Positions 1-6,265 of a DNA stretch of 11,499 bases are shown here, piece after piece (positions within the stretch are counted from its first letter, which is position 1; each line of letters opens with the position of its first letter). The notes under the pieces are model-generated. The model did not search any database. It saw only the letters and a program-made list of their open reading frames with translations, and was not told the origin of the DNA. The position numbers and the translations under genes are program-made. This DNA comes from Candidatus Jacksonbacteria bacterium (GTDB lineage: Bacteria; Patescibacteriota; Patescibacteriia; UBA9629; GWA2-43-13). Location: contig JABIPD010000063.1 of the NCBI GenBank assembly GCA_018698735.1, forward strand, positions 1 to 11,499, written 5' to 3'.

Positions 1-1
1 A

Positions 2-439
2 GATATTTTGCTTGCACGCGATGCTCGAGGGGCAGCGACAGGAGCGGTTTTGAGTGCGGCTTATATTAATAATGGGAAAAAGGGGTGGGTAGAAGATAGT
101 AGGTGGACGCCTCCACAGGGGATCACATTTTATGATTCCGCAGCTGTCCAGCCATCTGGATCTGTACCTGTAGATATTAATGGCGATGGATTAACCGATA
201 TTGTTAGATCTGATGAACATACTAAATTGGTGTACTTAAATACAGGCGAAGGTTGGGAAGATAAATCGGAGCAATGGGCCACTTGGGGTGGTGGTCACGT
301 TATAGAACGAGGCCGAGATGGTGGTTTGCGGTTTCAAGATTTGAATGGAGATGGGCTTGTAGACGCGATTAGCTCCCATAGAGATCCTTATAATCCGGAT
401 AATATAGCTACTTGGGTGTATTTAAATAAAGGAAGATAA
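2..439 (+). CDS. FG-GAP/VCBS-repeat secreted protein, C-terminal part (5' end outside window)
   Basis: The reading frame is open from the first complete codon (position 2) to the TAA ending at 439, so this is the C-terminal ~145 residues of a longer protein. It contains two calcium-loop motifs of the FG-GAP/VCBS type: DINGDGLTDI at nt 173-202 and DLNGDGLVDA at nt 338-367. Each lies within a unit of about 55-60 residues that has a Y-(I/L)-N-x-G-x-G-W signature (INNGKKGW, LNTGEGW, and a final LNKGR). In the family, such repeats form beta-propeller blades that bind Ca2+ in the Asp/Asn-rich loop, usually in large exported or surface proteins. The protein stops right after a repeat, with no sorting signal or extra domain visible. 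Its exact function cannot be read from this fragment; adhesion or a surface role is a family-level guess. A strong hairpin terminator follows 28 nt after the stop. Confidence 0.85.
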   Translation, partial: DILLARDARGAATGAVLSAAYINNGKKGWVEDSRWTPPQGITFYDSAAVQPSGSVPVDINGDGLTDIVRSDEHTKLVYLNTGEGWEDKSEQWATWGGGHVIERGRDGGLRFQDLNGDGLVDAISSHRDPYNPDNIATWVYLNKGR

Positions 440-467
440 AATACATATATTGGACAGTTTTAGCGAT

Positions 468-503
468 ATAAATAAACGGCTCATACGTGAGCCGTTTATT
501 TAT
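468..503 (+). terminator. Perfect 16-bp hairpin terminator after the FG-GAP gene
   Basis: ATAAATAAACGGCTCA (468-483), the loop TACG, and TGAGCCGTTTATTTAT (488-503) form an uninterrupted 16-bp stem with a GC-rich top. The lower stem is A-rich on the left and T-rich on the right, so it could work as an intrinsic terminator in either direction. It separates the FG-GAP gene from the rpsO promoter. Confidence 0.85.
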
Positions 504-533
504 GCTCTAATATGGGTAGTTTGTGGCGTGTAA

Positions 534-562
534 TTGACATTTTAGGCTAGGATTGGTATTGT
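534..562 (+). promoter_or_regulatory. Sigma70-type promoter for rpsO cluster
   Basis: A perfect -35 box TTGACA (534-539) is followed after 17 nt by TATTGT (557-562), which matches four of six positions of the -10 consensus. The predicted transcript start near 569 gives a leader of about 63 nt before the chosen rpsO ATG at 633. It lies directly downstream of a terminator, as expected for a new transcription unit. Confidence 0.65.
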
Positions 563-632
563 TGTAGCGAATTAATTACTCATCGATATCTTGGTTGCGG
601 GCTTTATCCTCCGTTACTCGGATTATCGAGAA

Positions 633-1025
633 ATGGCTCATATGTTGGATAAAAAGCGAAAAGATAAGGTTATTGAGAAGTTTCGAACCCATAAAAGTGA
701 TACTGGGTCCACAGAGGTTCAGATTGCACTTTTAACGGAAGAAATTAGGCTTTTAACAGGTCATCTTAAAAAGCACAAAAAAGATGTTTCATCTCGGCGC
801 GGTCTTATACGAAAAGTAAGCCAAAGACGGCGTCTTTTGCGTTATTTAGAAAGAGAAGACGAAAAAAGCTATAATAAGATACTAAAGGTACTCGAAATTC
901 GACCGCTAAAGAAGCAAGATTCGATTGATGACGATATCGCAAAAGAAGCAGAAGAAGCAGTCGCAGAAGATAAAGACGAAAAGTTGTTAAAAGAAGTAGC
1001 AGCAGAAGAAAAAGCAAAAAAATAA
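633..1025 (+). CDS. rpsO: Ribosomal protein S15
   Basis: S15 is a primary binder of the 16S rRNA central domain and forms the intersubunit bridge to 23S rRNA. The 130-residue product carries the family core in order: DKVIEKFRTHKSDTGSTEVQIALLTEEI, then LTGHLKKHKKDVSSRRGL, then RRRLLRYLE. The usual family length is about 89 residues. Residues from about 92 on are an extra Asp/Glu/Lys/Ala-rich tail, probably disordered. The frame is open back to a TTG at 591, but the ATG at 633 (MAHMLDKKRKDK) fits the family N-terminus much better. No Shine-Dalgarno is visible; only a weak GAG lies just upstream. A small hairpin (CTCG 617-620 / CGAG 627-630) sits immediately before the start. S15 often represses its own translation through leader structure, but no known S15 leader fold is identified here. 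The cluster continues with a NYN gene 9 nt downstream and then pnp. Confidence 0.97.
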   Translation: MAHMLDKKRKDKVIEKFRTHKSDTGSTEVQIALLTEEIRLLTGHLKKHKKDVSSRRGLIRKVSQRRRLLRYLEREDEKSYNKILKVLEIRPLKKQDSIDDDIAKEAEEAVAEDKDEKLLKEVAAEEKAKK

Positions 1026-1034
1026 AAAAATTGT

Positions 1035-1565
1035 ATGAGAAAACACAAAGAACAAAGAGTAGGAGTATTCGTAGATGTGCAGAATATGTATTATTCTGCC
1101 AAAAACCTTTACAGCACTCATGTAAATTTTGGTAAAATTCTAGAAGATTCAGTATCGGATAGAAAGCTTATTCGGGCGATAGCGTATGTTATTCGCGCGG
1201 ATAACACAGAAGAACAAAAGTTTTTCGATGCATTAGATAACATTGGCTACGAAGTTCGCCAAAAAGAATTGCAAACATTTTTAAGCGGAACAAAGAAAGG
1301 GGATTGGGATGTTGGAATAGCTATAGACGCTATTACAATGGCTCCAAAACTCGATGTTGTAGTATTGGTAACAGGCGACGGTGATTTTGTTCCGTTGGTA
1401 GAATTCCTTCAATATAATGGGTTGCTAGTAGAAGTTACTGCATTCCAGGAAACAGCTTCTTCTCGGTTAGTACAATCTACAGACGATTTCACGAATCTGA
1501 GTGAGAATGTTAACAAATATTTGTTAAAGAAATCATTGAAAGGCTCTTTATTAAAAGATAAGTAA
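1035..1565 (+). CDS. NYN/LabA-like (DUF88) PIN-fold protein, putative RNase
   Basis: This 176-residue protein matches the NYN (LabA/DUF88) family of PIN-like nucleases. It shows VGVFVDVQNMYYSA near the N-terminus (D14, N17), a central KGDWDVGIAIDA (D90, D92, D98) and LVTGDGDFVPLV (D115, D117), which is the usual spacing of the acidic metal-binding residues. Family members are metal-dependent RNA endonucleases or lack an assigned substrate; activity here is inferred from the intact acidic set. There is no signal peptide or membrane segment, so it is cytoplasmic. The C-terminal ~20 residues are Lys/Ser/Leu-rich. The ATG lies 9 nt after the rpsO stop without a visible ribosome-binding site, so it is almost certainly cotranscribed with rpsO. 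Its place between rpsO and pnp, which are direct neighbours in many bacteria, suggests a role in RNA processing or decay. Confidence 0.88.
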   Translation: MRKHKEQRVGVFVDVQNMYYSAKNLYSTHVNFGKILEDSVSDRKLIRAIAYVIRADNTEEQKFFDALDNIGYEVRQKELQTFLSGTKKGDWDVGIAIDAITMAPKLDVVVLVTGDGDFVPLVEFLQYNGLLVEVTAFQETASSRLVQSTDDFTNLSENVNKYLLKKSLKGSLLKDK

Positions 1566-1580
1566 TATACATTACGATGG

Positions 1581-1645
1581 GCAGAAGACATGTAGGCTAT
1601 CAGAAGGCTTTAAATGCTTCTCTATGACAGTCTGACGTCTTTTGC
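1581..1645 (+). promoter_or_regulatory. Structured RNA leader upstream of pnp (possible autoregulatory element)
   Basis: In the 101-nt gap before pnp, GCAGAAGAC (1581-1589) can pair with GTCTTTTGC (1637-1645), nine pairs with one G-U. It encloses AGAAG (1602-1606) / CTTCT (1617-1621) and a shorter CAT..AG / CTATG helix. The structure ends about 20 nt before the pnp ATG. In E. coli a leader hairpin upstream of pnp is the site of PNPase autoregulation; whether this one is analogous is inference. There is no T-run, so it is not an intrinsic terminator. Confidence 0.4.
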
Positions 1646-1666
1646 GCATCGAGTGTTACATGCACC

Positions 1667-3889
1667 ATGCCGAATGTGAAAACATTCAAAGCTCAGATAG
1701 ATAGCAACGAGCTTTCTATTGAGTCAGGGCGCTTTGCCCTGCAAGCAAATGCTTCACTTACCATGAAGCTTGGAGACACTGTTGTTCTTGCAACTGTTGT
1801 TATGAGTAAAAATCTGCGAGATGGGATAGATTATTTTCCTTTAATGGTAGATTACGAGGAAAAATTTTACGCAGCAGGAAAAATTAAAGGCTCCCGTTTT
1901 ATTAAACGAGAAGGCCGGCCTTCCGATGAAGCGGTTCTTTCTGGACGGTTGATTGATCGTGCTATCCGACCTCTGTTTCCAGAAGAAATGAAGAACGATG
2001 TTCAGGTTATTTTGAGTGTTCTTTCTCAAGATGACAAGAATGACGCAGATATTGTAGCTCTTAATGCAGCTGCAGCTGTTTTATATGTATCGGATGTGCC
2101 TTGGGATGGGCCTATTGCTGGTGTGCGCGTTGGAAGAGTAGATGGTGAGTTAGTATTGAATCCAACGTATGAACAGCGAGAAAAGAGCGATCTAGACCTC
2201 GTTGTAGCAGGTACAAAAGAGAATGTATTAATGATAGAAGCTGGCGCCAATGAAATAACTGAAGACGATGTATTTGCAGCTATACAATTTGCTCAAAAGC
2301 ATATTGGTGATGTTACAGCTTTGCTTGAAGACGCAAAACAAGGTATCGGTAAAGAAAAGATGGCACTTGAGGACCTTGTAGTTAAATCTTCTAGTGAAGA
2401 ATCTGAAGATTCTGCTGAAGACAAGGATGCGCTTTCTATTGCAGATGAGTTTATTCGAAAGAATATAGACGAACATCTTTTTACTGGTCCAATGAAATCT
2501 AAAGGCGAAAGAAAAGAGGCAATAGATTCCTTGAAAGCAAAGCTAGAAGAATTTTTACTAGAAAAACAAATAGGAAAGGAAAAGAGAAAAAAGGCAGCAG
2601 ATTTGGTTTGGGATATTGCGGAAGAGCGAGTTACTCAAGCAATACTTACCGAAGACAAGAGAGTAGATGGCAGATCTCTTACACAAATTAGAGATTTATC
2701 TGCAGAAGTTGGGTTTTTACCACGAGCACATGGCTCTGGTGTCTTTAATAGAGGAGAGACTCAGGTTTTATCTGCTGTTACACTTGGAGCTCCGAGTGAT
2801 CAGCAAATTGTTGACACAATGGAAGGAGAATACAAAAAGCGGTACATGCACCATTATAACTTTTTACCCTATTCTGTTGGTGAAGTAAGTCCAATGCGAG
2901 GAGCGGGTCGACGTGAAATCGGCCATGGCGCACTTGCAGAAAAAGCACTCGATCCAGTATTACCAGAAAGTGCTGAATTTCCATATACTATTCGAGTTGT
3001 TTCTGAAGTTTTGGGGTCTAATGGTTCTTCTTCTATGGGGTCTATTTGTGGATCTACGCTTTCGCTTATGGACGCAGGTGTTCCTCTTAAGAAGCCTGTT
3101 GGTGGTATTGCTATGGGATTAGCATCCGATACTAATGGGAATTGGAAGGTTCTTACCGATTTACAAGACCTAGAAGATGGTAAGGGAGGAATGGACTTTA
3201 AACTTGCAGGAACAAAGGATGGTATTACCGCAATTCAGTTAGATACAAAAACGAAGGGCCTTTCGGAAGAAATAGTAAAGAAAACACTAGAGCAGGGGAA
3301 GGTTGCTCGACTAGAGGTTCTTGATGTTATCTCTGGTGCAATAGCAGAACACAGAGACAAGCTTTCTGAGTTTGCACCTAGAATCCACACTCTTAAAGTG
3401 AATCCAGATAAAATTAGGGATATTATTGGGCCATCTGGAAAAACTATTAATGGTATTATAGATGAAACAGGCGTAGATATTGATATAGAACAAGATGGAA
3501 CGGTGTTGATTACAGGAACCTATGCAAACGACATTGATGGTGCGATTGCAACTGTTGAAGGCTTAACTGCAGAAGCAGAAGTAGGAAAGACCTATAAAGG
3601 ATCTGTGACAAGAGTAGAGTCTTTTGGTGTCTTTGTTGAAGTATTGCCAAAACAAGACGGTCTTGTTCATATCTCAAAGCTTGGATCTGTCCAACCAACT
3701 GATATGAAAATTGGCGATCCTCTTGAAGTAAAAGTATCGGAGATAGATGATTTAGGAAGAATTAACCTTGAAATACCTGGCGTAGAATCACGAAGCGGTC
3801 AAAACGATAGCAGAAGCGGCGGTCCACGAGGAAGCGGCGGTAGCAACTCACGAGGCCCTCGTAGGGGAAACAATTCTGACGGAAGATAA
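1667..3889 (+). CDS. pnp: Polynucleotide phosphorylase (PNPase)
   Basis: PNPase is a 3'-to-5' phosphorolytic exoribonuclease that releases nucleoside diphosphates and can also add tails; it acts as a cytoplasmic trimer. The 740-residue product has the full family order. RNase PH domain 1 includes the FYAAGKIKGSRFIKREGRPS segment. A helical linker follows, then RNase PH domain 2 (about 330-560), a KH domain with GPSG at 588-591, an S1 domain (about 640-705) and a Gly/Arg/Ser/Asn-rich tail. The phosphate-site serines are in GSNGSSSMG (S454-S456). D504, D510 and K512 align with the catalytic Asp/Asp/Lys of the E. coli enzyme (D486, D492, K494), so it should be active. It is slightly longer than the ~700-residue norm because of an acidic Ser/Glu/Asp insertion (about 240-257) in the linker and the tail. 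The ATG at 1667 fits the family start; no Shine-Dalgarno is visible. Confidence 0.98.
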   Translation: MPNVKTFKAQIDSNELSIESGRFALQANASLTMKLGDTVVLATVVMSKNLRDGIDYFPLMVDYEEKFYAAGKIKGSRFIKREGRPSDEAVLSGRLIDRAIRPLFPEEMKNDVQVILSVLSQDDKNDADIVALNAAAAVLYVSDVPWDGPIAGVRVGRVDGELVLNPTYEQREKSDLDLVVAGTKENVLMIEAGANEITEDDVFAAIQFAQKHIGDVTALLEDAKQGIGKEKMALEDLVVKSSSEESEDSAEDKDALSIADEFIRKNIDEHLFTGPMKSKGERKEAIDSLKAKLEEFLLEKQIGKEKRKKAADLVWDIAEERVTQAILTEDKRVDGRSLTQIRDLSAEVGFLPRAHGSGVFNRGETQVLSAVTLGAPSDQQIVDTMEGEYKKRYMHHYNFLPYSVGEVSPMRGAGRREIGHGALAEKALDPVLPESAEFPYTIRVVSEVLGSNGSSSMGSICGSTLSLMDAGVPLKKPVGGIAMGLASDTNGNWKVLTDLQDLEDGKGGMDFKLAGTKDGITAIQLDTKTKGLSEEIVKKTLEQGKVARLEVLDVISGAIAEHRDKLSEFAPRIHTLKVNPDKIRDIIGPSGKTINGIIDETGVDIDIEQDGTVLITGTYANDIDGAIATVEGLTAEAEVGKTYKGSVTRVESFGVFVEVLPKQDGLVHISKLGSVQPTDMKIGDPLEVKVSEIDDLGRINLEIPGVESRSGQNDSRSGGPRGSGGSNSRGPRRGNNSDGR

Positions 3890-3903
3890 TAGTCTTACTA
3901 CAA

Positions 3904-3948
3904 ACAAAAACGTGTTTTTATGCACGTTTTTGTAATTTTTGTTTTTTT
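3904..3948 (+). terminator. Intrinsic terminator after pnp
   Basis: ACAAAAACGTG (3904-3914) and CACGTTTTTGT (3923-3933) form an 11-bp stem around an 8-nt loop, followed by a T-rich stretch to about 3948. It closes the rpsO-NYN-pnp unit 15 nt after the pnp stop. Confidence 0.85.
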
Positions 3949-3956
3949 GTTTGTGG

Positions 3957-3962
3957 TACAAT
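3957..3962 (+). promoter_or_regulatory. -10 element giving a probably leaderless transcript
   Basis: TACAAT (3957-3962) matches five of six positions of the -10 consensus, but no good -35 box is seen 16-18 nt upstream, where the sequence is the T-rich terminator tail. Initiation 7-9 nt downstream would fall at about 3969-3971, on or next to the ATG at 3971. The mRNA would then be leaderless or nearly so. Confidence 0.45.
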
Positions 3963-3970
3963 AATATTGT

Positions 3971-5569
3971 ATGAAGAAAAAAGATCGAGAAAAAAGAATT
4001 TCTGAGCTCGAGAATATGGGGCTTCTTGGCTTTTCTCATAAGAGGGCCGATTCAGAGACAACAGCAAAAAGAAAGAAAGGGGTGCTGATAGCTGTTTTTT
4101 CATCTTTGGCGGCTCTTGGAATTGTTTTAATACTTATTGGAGGCGTTATTGCATGGGGACGATCTGGAAGTAAAAATTCTTTATGGCAATGGGTTCCTAA
4201 TGATGCACTTATTGTTTGGTCTGTAGATCTTGCTCTCTCGAATGAGGATCCATTACAGGCCGTTTTGTGGGGAAATGGTTACGGCGGAGATAGAGGACTT
4301 TTGCAGGAGCTTGATTCCTGGCTGCATGACTATCTTTCCCTGGAAGATAGTTACCCGATACTCAAGGGCGAGAAATTATTAATGTATTTTGACGCAGAAA
4401 CTCATTCATGGGTAATTGGGATGAAAGGTGAGCCAGATGCATTGAGCGTTTTGGAGTATATGTGGTCTCAATCGCTTGTCGATGAAAGTTCTAATTTAAG
4501 TGCAAATGGACTTTTAAAAACGACTCCATGGATAAAGCCAGCACCCGATACTATCTTTTTTTCCCAGAGCGAAGAGGCTCTTTCTAGGGTATCACTAAAA
4601 GAAGCAGATGAGACCTTTATACAAAGACGTCCCCAGAGCCGATTTTCTTTGTCCTATTTAACTAACCGCCCTGTTATCGAAGCTTTTTTAACAACAAAAG
4701 GACTATTTGAGATATCTCAAGAATCTGAATGGAATGAAATGATTCATGTTCTAGCAGATAAAACCGGTGAATGGTGGCTGCAGGGAGTTACTCAGGATAA
4801 TCAGATTCAATTTTCTCTTTTCCCAGCACAGGAAGAATCATCTTTTGTGCAAAATTCAAATATTAATCTTCCTGAAGGCGTTATATTGTCACTCCTTAAT
4901 CACCGGATAGATGAGATTGCATACAAGCAGAATTCCCAAAAAGCATTGTTTAAGCCGCTGATAGAAGATTTAGAAGCCCAGCTAGGAGTATCACTTCTTT
5001 CAACAATCAGACCATGGATTACTGGTCCTGGCGCAATCTTTGTAGTTGGGGAATTTGAGCAAAAAGTAGTGTTAGCTCTTTCCGAACAAGGCCAGCCGAT
5101 AGATGGAGTCGCTTTAGAAGACGAAATTCGAACGTACTTAGCTCGGCTTGCTCCTGAAAAAATAGAAGTACAGCTTCCTGATGGCACTGTTGCAGATGAA
5201 TATAGGGCATCGGAGACAGCTTTTTCTTGGGAAGAAGAGAAATATAGAACAAAAGAGGGGATACAGGTTGTTATTCGCTCTATACCAGAAAATCCTCGAA
5301 AAGTAACAATGGCGTACGCACAAATTCAATCAACTCCAGGGGTGTTTGTTTTAGCGCAGAGGAAAGAAGACATTAAAACGTTACTTTCAGATGCACCGCA
5401 GCTTAATAAATATCTTATATCTGCTTCTAAGTCTCCTGGGCTTGTAATTTCTCGGCTTGATCCAGCTATTTTACCCGAAGTTGTTCGTTATTGGTTACGC
5501 GATTTACAGGCAGTGAGCATTCAAGAGCAGGGGGACTCTGCAGGCGTTAATATATTTTTTCAATTTTAG
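3971..5569 (+). CDS. Single-pass membrane protein of unknown function (DUF3352-like organisation)
   Basis: I do not recognise this 532-residue protein by a catalytic motif. It has a charged cytoplasmic N-terminus (MKKKDREKRISELE), one strong membrane segment at about residues 37-62 (GVLIAVFSSLAALGIVLILIGGVIAW), then about 470 residues predicted to lie outside the cell. This part begins with WVPNDALIVWSVDLA, which resembles the start of DUF3352-type extracellular domains ('P-x-D-A-x-x-x-x-S-V-D'). It then alternates hydrophobic strands with phrases such as GEKLLMYFDAETHSWVIGMKG and GPGAIFVVGEFEQKVVLALS. There are no cysteines, LPXTG signal or peptidase motif. It stands alone: a terminator precedes it and a separate RNA gene follows. 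The ATG at 3971 is the first in frame and lies immediately after its -10 box. The DUF3352 link is a low-confidence resemblance; a profile search would decide it. Confidence 0.8.
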   Translation: MKKKDREKRISELENMGLLGFSHKRADSETTAKRKKGVLIAVFSSLAALGIVLILIGGVIAWGRSGSKNSLWQWVPNDALIVWSVDLALSNEDPLQAVLWGNGYGGDRGLLQELDSWLHDYLSLEDSYPILKGEKLLMYFDAETHSWVIGMKGEPDALSVLEYMWSQSLVDESSNLSANGLLKTTPWIKPAPDTIFFSQSEEALSRVSLKEADETFIQRRPQSRFSLSYLTNRPVIEAFLTTKGLFEISQESEWNEMIHVLADKTGEWWLQGVTQDNQIQFSLFPAQEESSFVQNSNINLPEGVILSLLNHRIDEIAYKQNSQKALFKPLIEDLEAQLGVSLLSTIRPWITGPGAIFVVGEFEQKVVLALSEQGQPIDGVALEDEIRTYLARLAPEKIEVQLPDGTVADEYRASETAFSWEEEKYRTKEGIQVVIRSIPENPRKVTMAYAQIQSTPGVFVLAQRKEDIKTLLSDAPQLNKYLISASKSPGLVISRLDPAILPEVVRYWLRDLQAVSIQEQGDSAGVNIFFQF

Positions 5570-5570
5570 T

Positions 5571-5626
5571 TTTCTTGACCTAGCTGCCATGAAGCTGTGG
5601 AAAAGTCAACGAATATTTTCAAGAAA
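5571..5626 (+). repeat. 8-bp inverted repeat downstream of the membrane protein gene
   Basis: TTTCTTGA (5571-5578) and TCAAGAAA (5619-5626) are exact inverted copies separated by 40 nt, starting just after the TAG stop. There is no T-run behind the right arm, so this is a weak candidate for a 3'-end structure rather than a classical terminator. Nothing else is seen between 5570 and the promoter at 5654. Confidence 0.3.
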
Positions 5627-5653
5627 GGCTTTGTTGAGTGCAAAGGGGGAGGA

Positions 5654-5682
5654 TTGACAGAGGGCGTTTGCCATGCTATAAT
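5654..5682 (+). promoter_or_regulatory. Perfect consensus promoter for the orphan ncRNA
   Basis: TTGACA (5654-5659) and TATAAT (5677-5682) are separated by exactly 17 nt, an exact match to the sigma70-type consensus. It is the strongest promoter in the window. The expected start is near 5689. No open reading frame of useful length begins downstream on this strand before 6266. Confidence 0.85.
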
Positions 5683-5688
5683 AAGAGT

Positions 5689-6197
5689 ATAAGTTTTTAA
5701 GTTCGTTCTTTCCATAGCTTCGAGTCAACGAGTTAGAAGGGAATGTCCGTTGAGCATCACAGGAGATCATAATAATTGAGGTACTGCACTTTTGGTGCTA
5801 TCTCAAACCTATATATGAAGTCCTCTTGTGTTCAAGGATATTCTCTACTGTTCGTAAAGGTTAGGGGACCTCACCCCTTAACCTGATCGCTCTGATCAAA
5901 AAAATAAAAACAAACGGGTTTATCCAACCAAAACATACAAAAAGGTGTATTTTTCCCTAGGTGTTTCGGCCTAAGGAGAGTTAGACCACAAGAGCGGTAG
6001 AGAAAATAGGCTTGAAGTGTGAGAACAAGCGTCCATGGTTCATGAAGAGCATGGAGGTCTGATGCGAATACAACAAATTGGCGTCTTACCCCTGGTTCAT
6101 GAGTCACCAAGGGGGCCGAGAAGCCAAATATTAAACGTTGGGCTCATCTTGCCCCCTTTTACAATTCCTAAAAAACTGAACGCGAAGGCGTTTTTTT
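5689..6197 (+). ncRNA. Large structured non-coding RNA of unassigned class (~500 nt)
   Basis: The unit has its own perfect promoter and its own terminator and lacks a credible protein gene. Several hairpins can be read directly: TTGAGGTA 5776-5783 / TATCTCAA 5799-5806 with an inner GCAC/GTGC; AGGTTAGGGG 5858-5867 / CCCCTTAACCT 5874-5884; TGATC 5884-5888 / GATCA 5894-5898; CCTAGG 5956-5961 / CCTAAGG 5970-5976; GCTTG 6010-6014 / CAAGC 6026-6030; TCCATG 6032-6037 / CATGGA 6050-6055; and CCCCTGGT 6089-6096 / ACCAAGGGG 6106-6114. The ends can close on themselves (AGTTTTT 5692-5698 / AAAAACT 6171-6177; GAGTCAACG 5722-5730 / CGTTGGGCTC 6136-6145). I looked for the tmRNA tRNA-like ends, the RNase P conserved regions and the SRP GGAAG/AGCAG loop and found none convincingly. 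Closed 5'/3' ends and size are compatible with a very divergent RNase P RNA or a new ornate RNA. The structure is hand-folded; exact ends are estimates. Confidence 0.7.
6179..6197 (+). terminator. Intrinsic terminator of the orphan ncRNA
   Basis: AACGC (6179-6183), the loop GAAG and GCGTT (6188-6192) form a compact hairpin that runs into a seven-T stretch (6191-6197). It lies just before the promoter of the next operon and so marks the 3' end of the RNA unit. Confidence 0.85.
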
Positions 6198-6207
6198 GTT
6201 TTGGGAC

Positions 6208-6237
6208 TTGAACTTTTTATAAAACGTTAGGTATAAT
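6208..6237 (+). promoter_or_regulatory. Promoter of the DksA-like/lspA/comM operon
   Basis: TTGAAC (6208-6213) and a perfect TATAAT (6232-6237) are separated by 18 nt. The predicted start near 6244 gives a leader of roughly 22 nt before the ATG at 6266. That leader has no purine-rich ribosome-binding site. Confidence 0.75.
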
Positions 6238-6265
6238 ACCTGTAGATATCAATTAACTTTAGACT

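Noticed and set aside
591..632. TTG start adding 14 residues to S15
   Set aside because: The added residues (MVAGFILRYSDYRE) do not match the S15 family, and the ATG at 633 gives the expected N-terminus.
1632..1661. Separate promoter for pnp (CTGACG ... TTACAT)
   Set aside because: Both boxes match poorly and the region is better explained as a folded leader within the rpsO-NYN-pnp transcript.
5871..6110. 79-codon open frame on the minus strand inside the orphan RNA
   Set aside because: Composition is unlike the other proteins (many Phe, Leu, Trp, His), it has no domain or ribosome-binding site, and it is antisense to strong RNA hairpins that follow a perfect + strand promoter.
5689..6197. 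tmRNA (ssrA) or standard RNase P RNA (rnpB)
   Set aside because: No tRNA-like ends or T-arm GTTCGA-type motif for tmRNA; the conserved RNase P regions (GAGGAAAGTCC-type and ACAGAA..GGCTTA-type) are only vaguely approximated, which is not enough to assign it.
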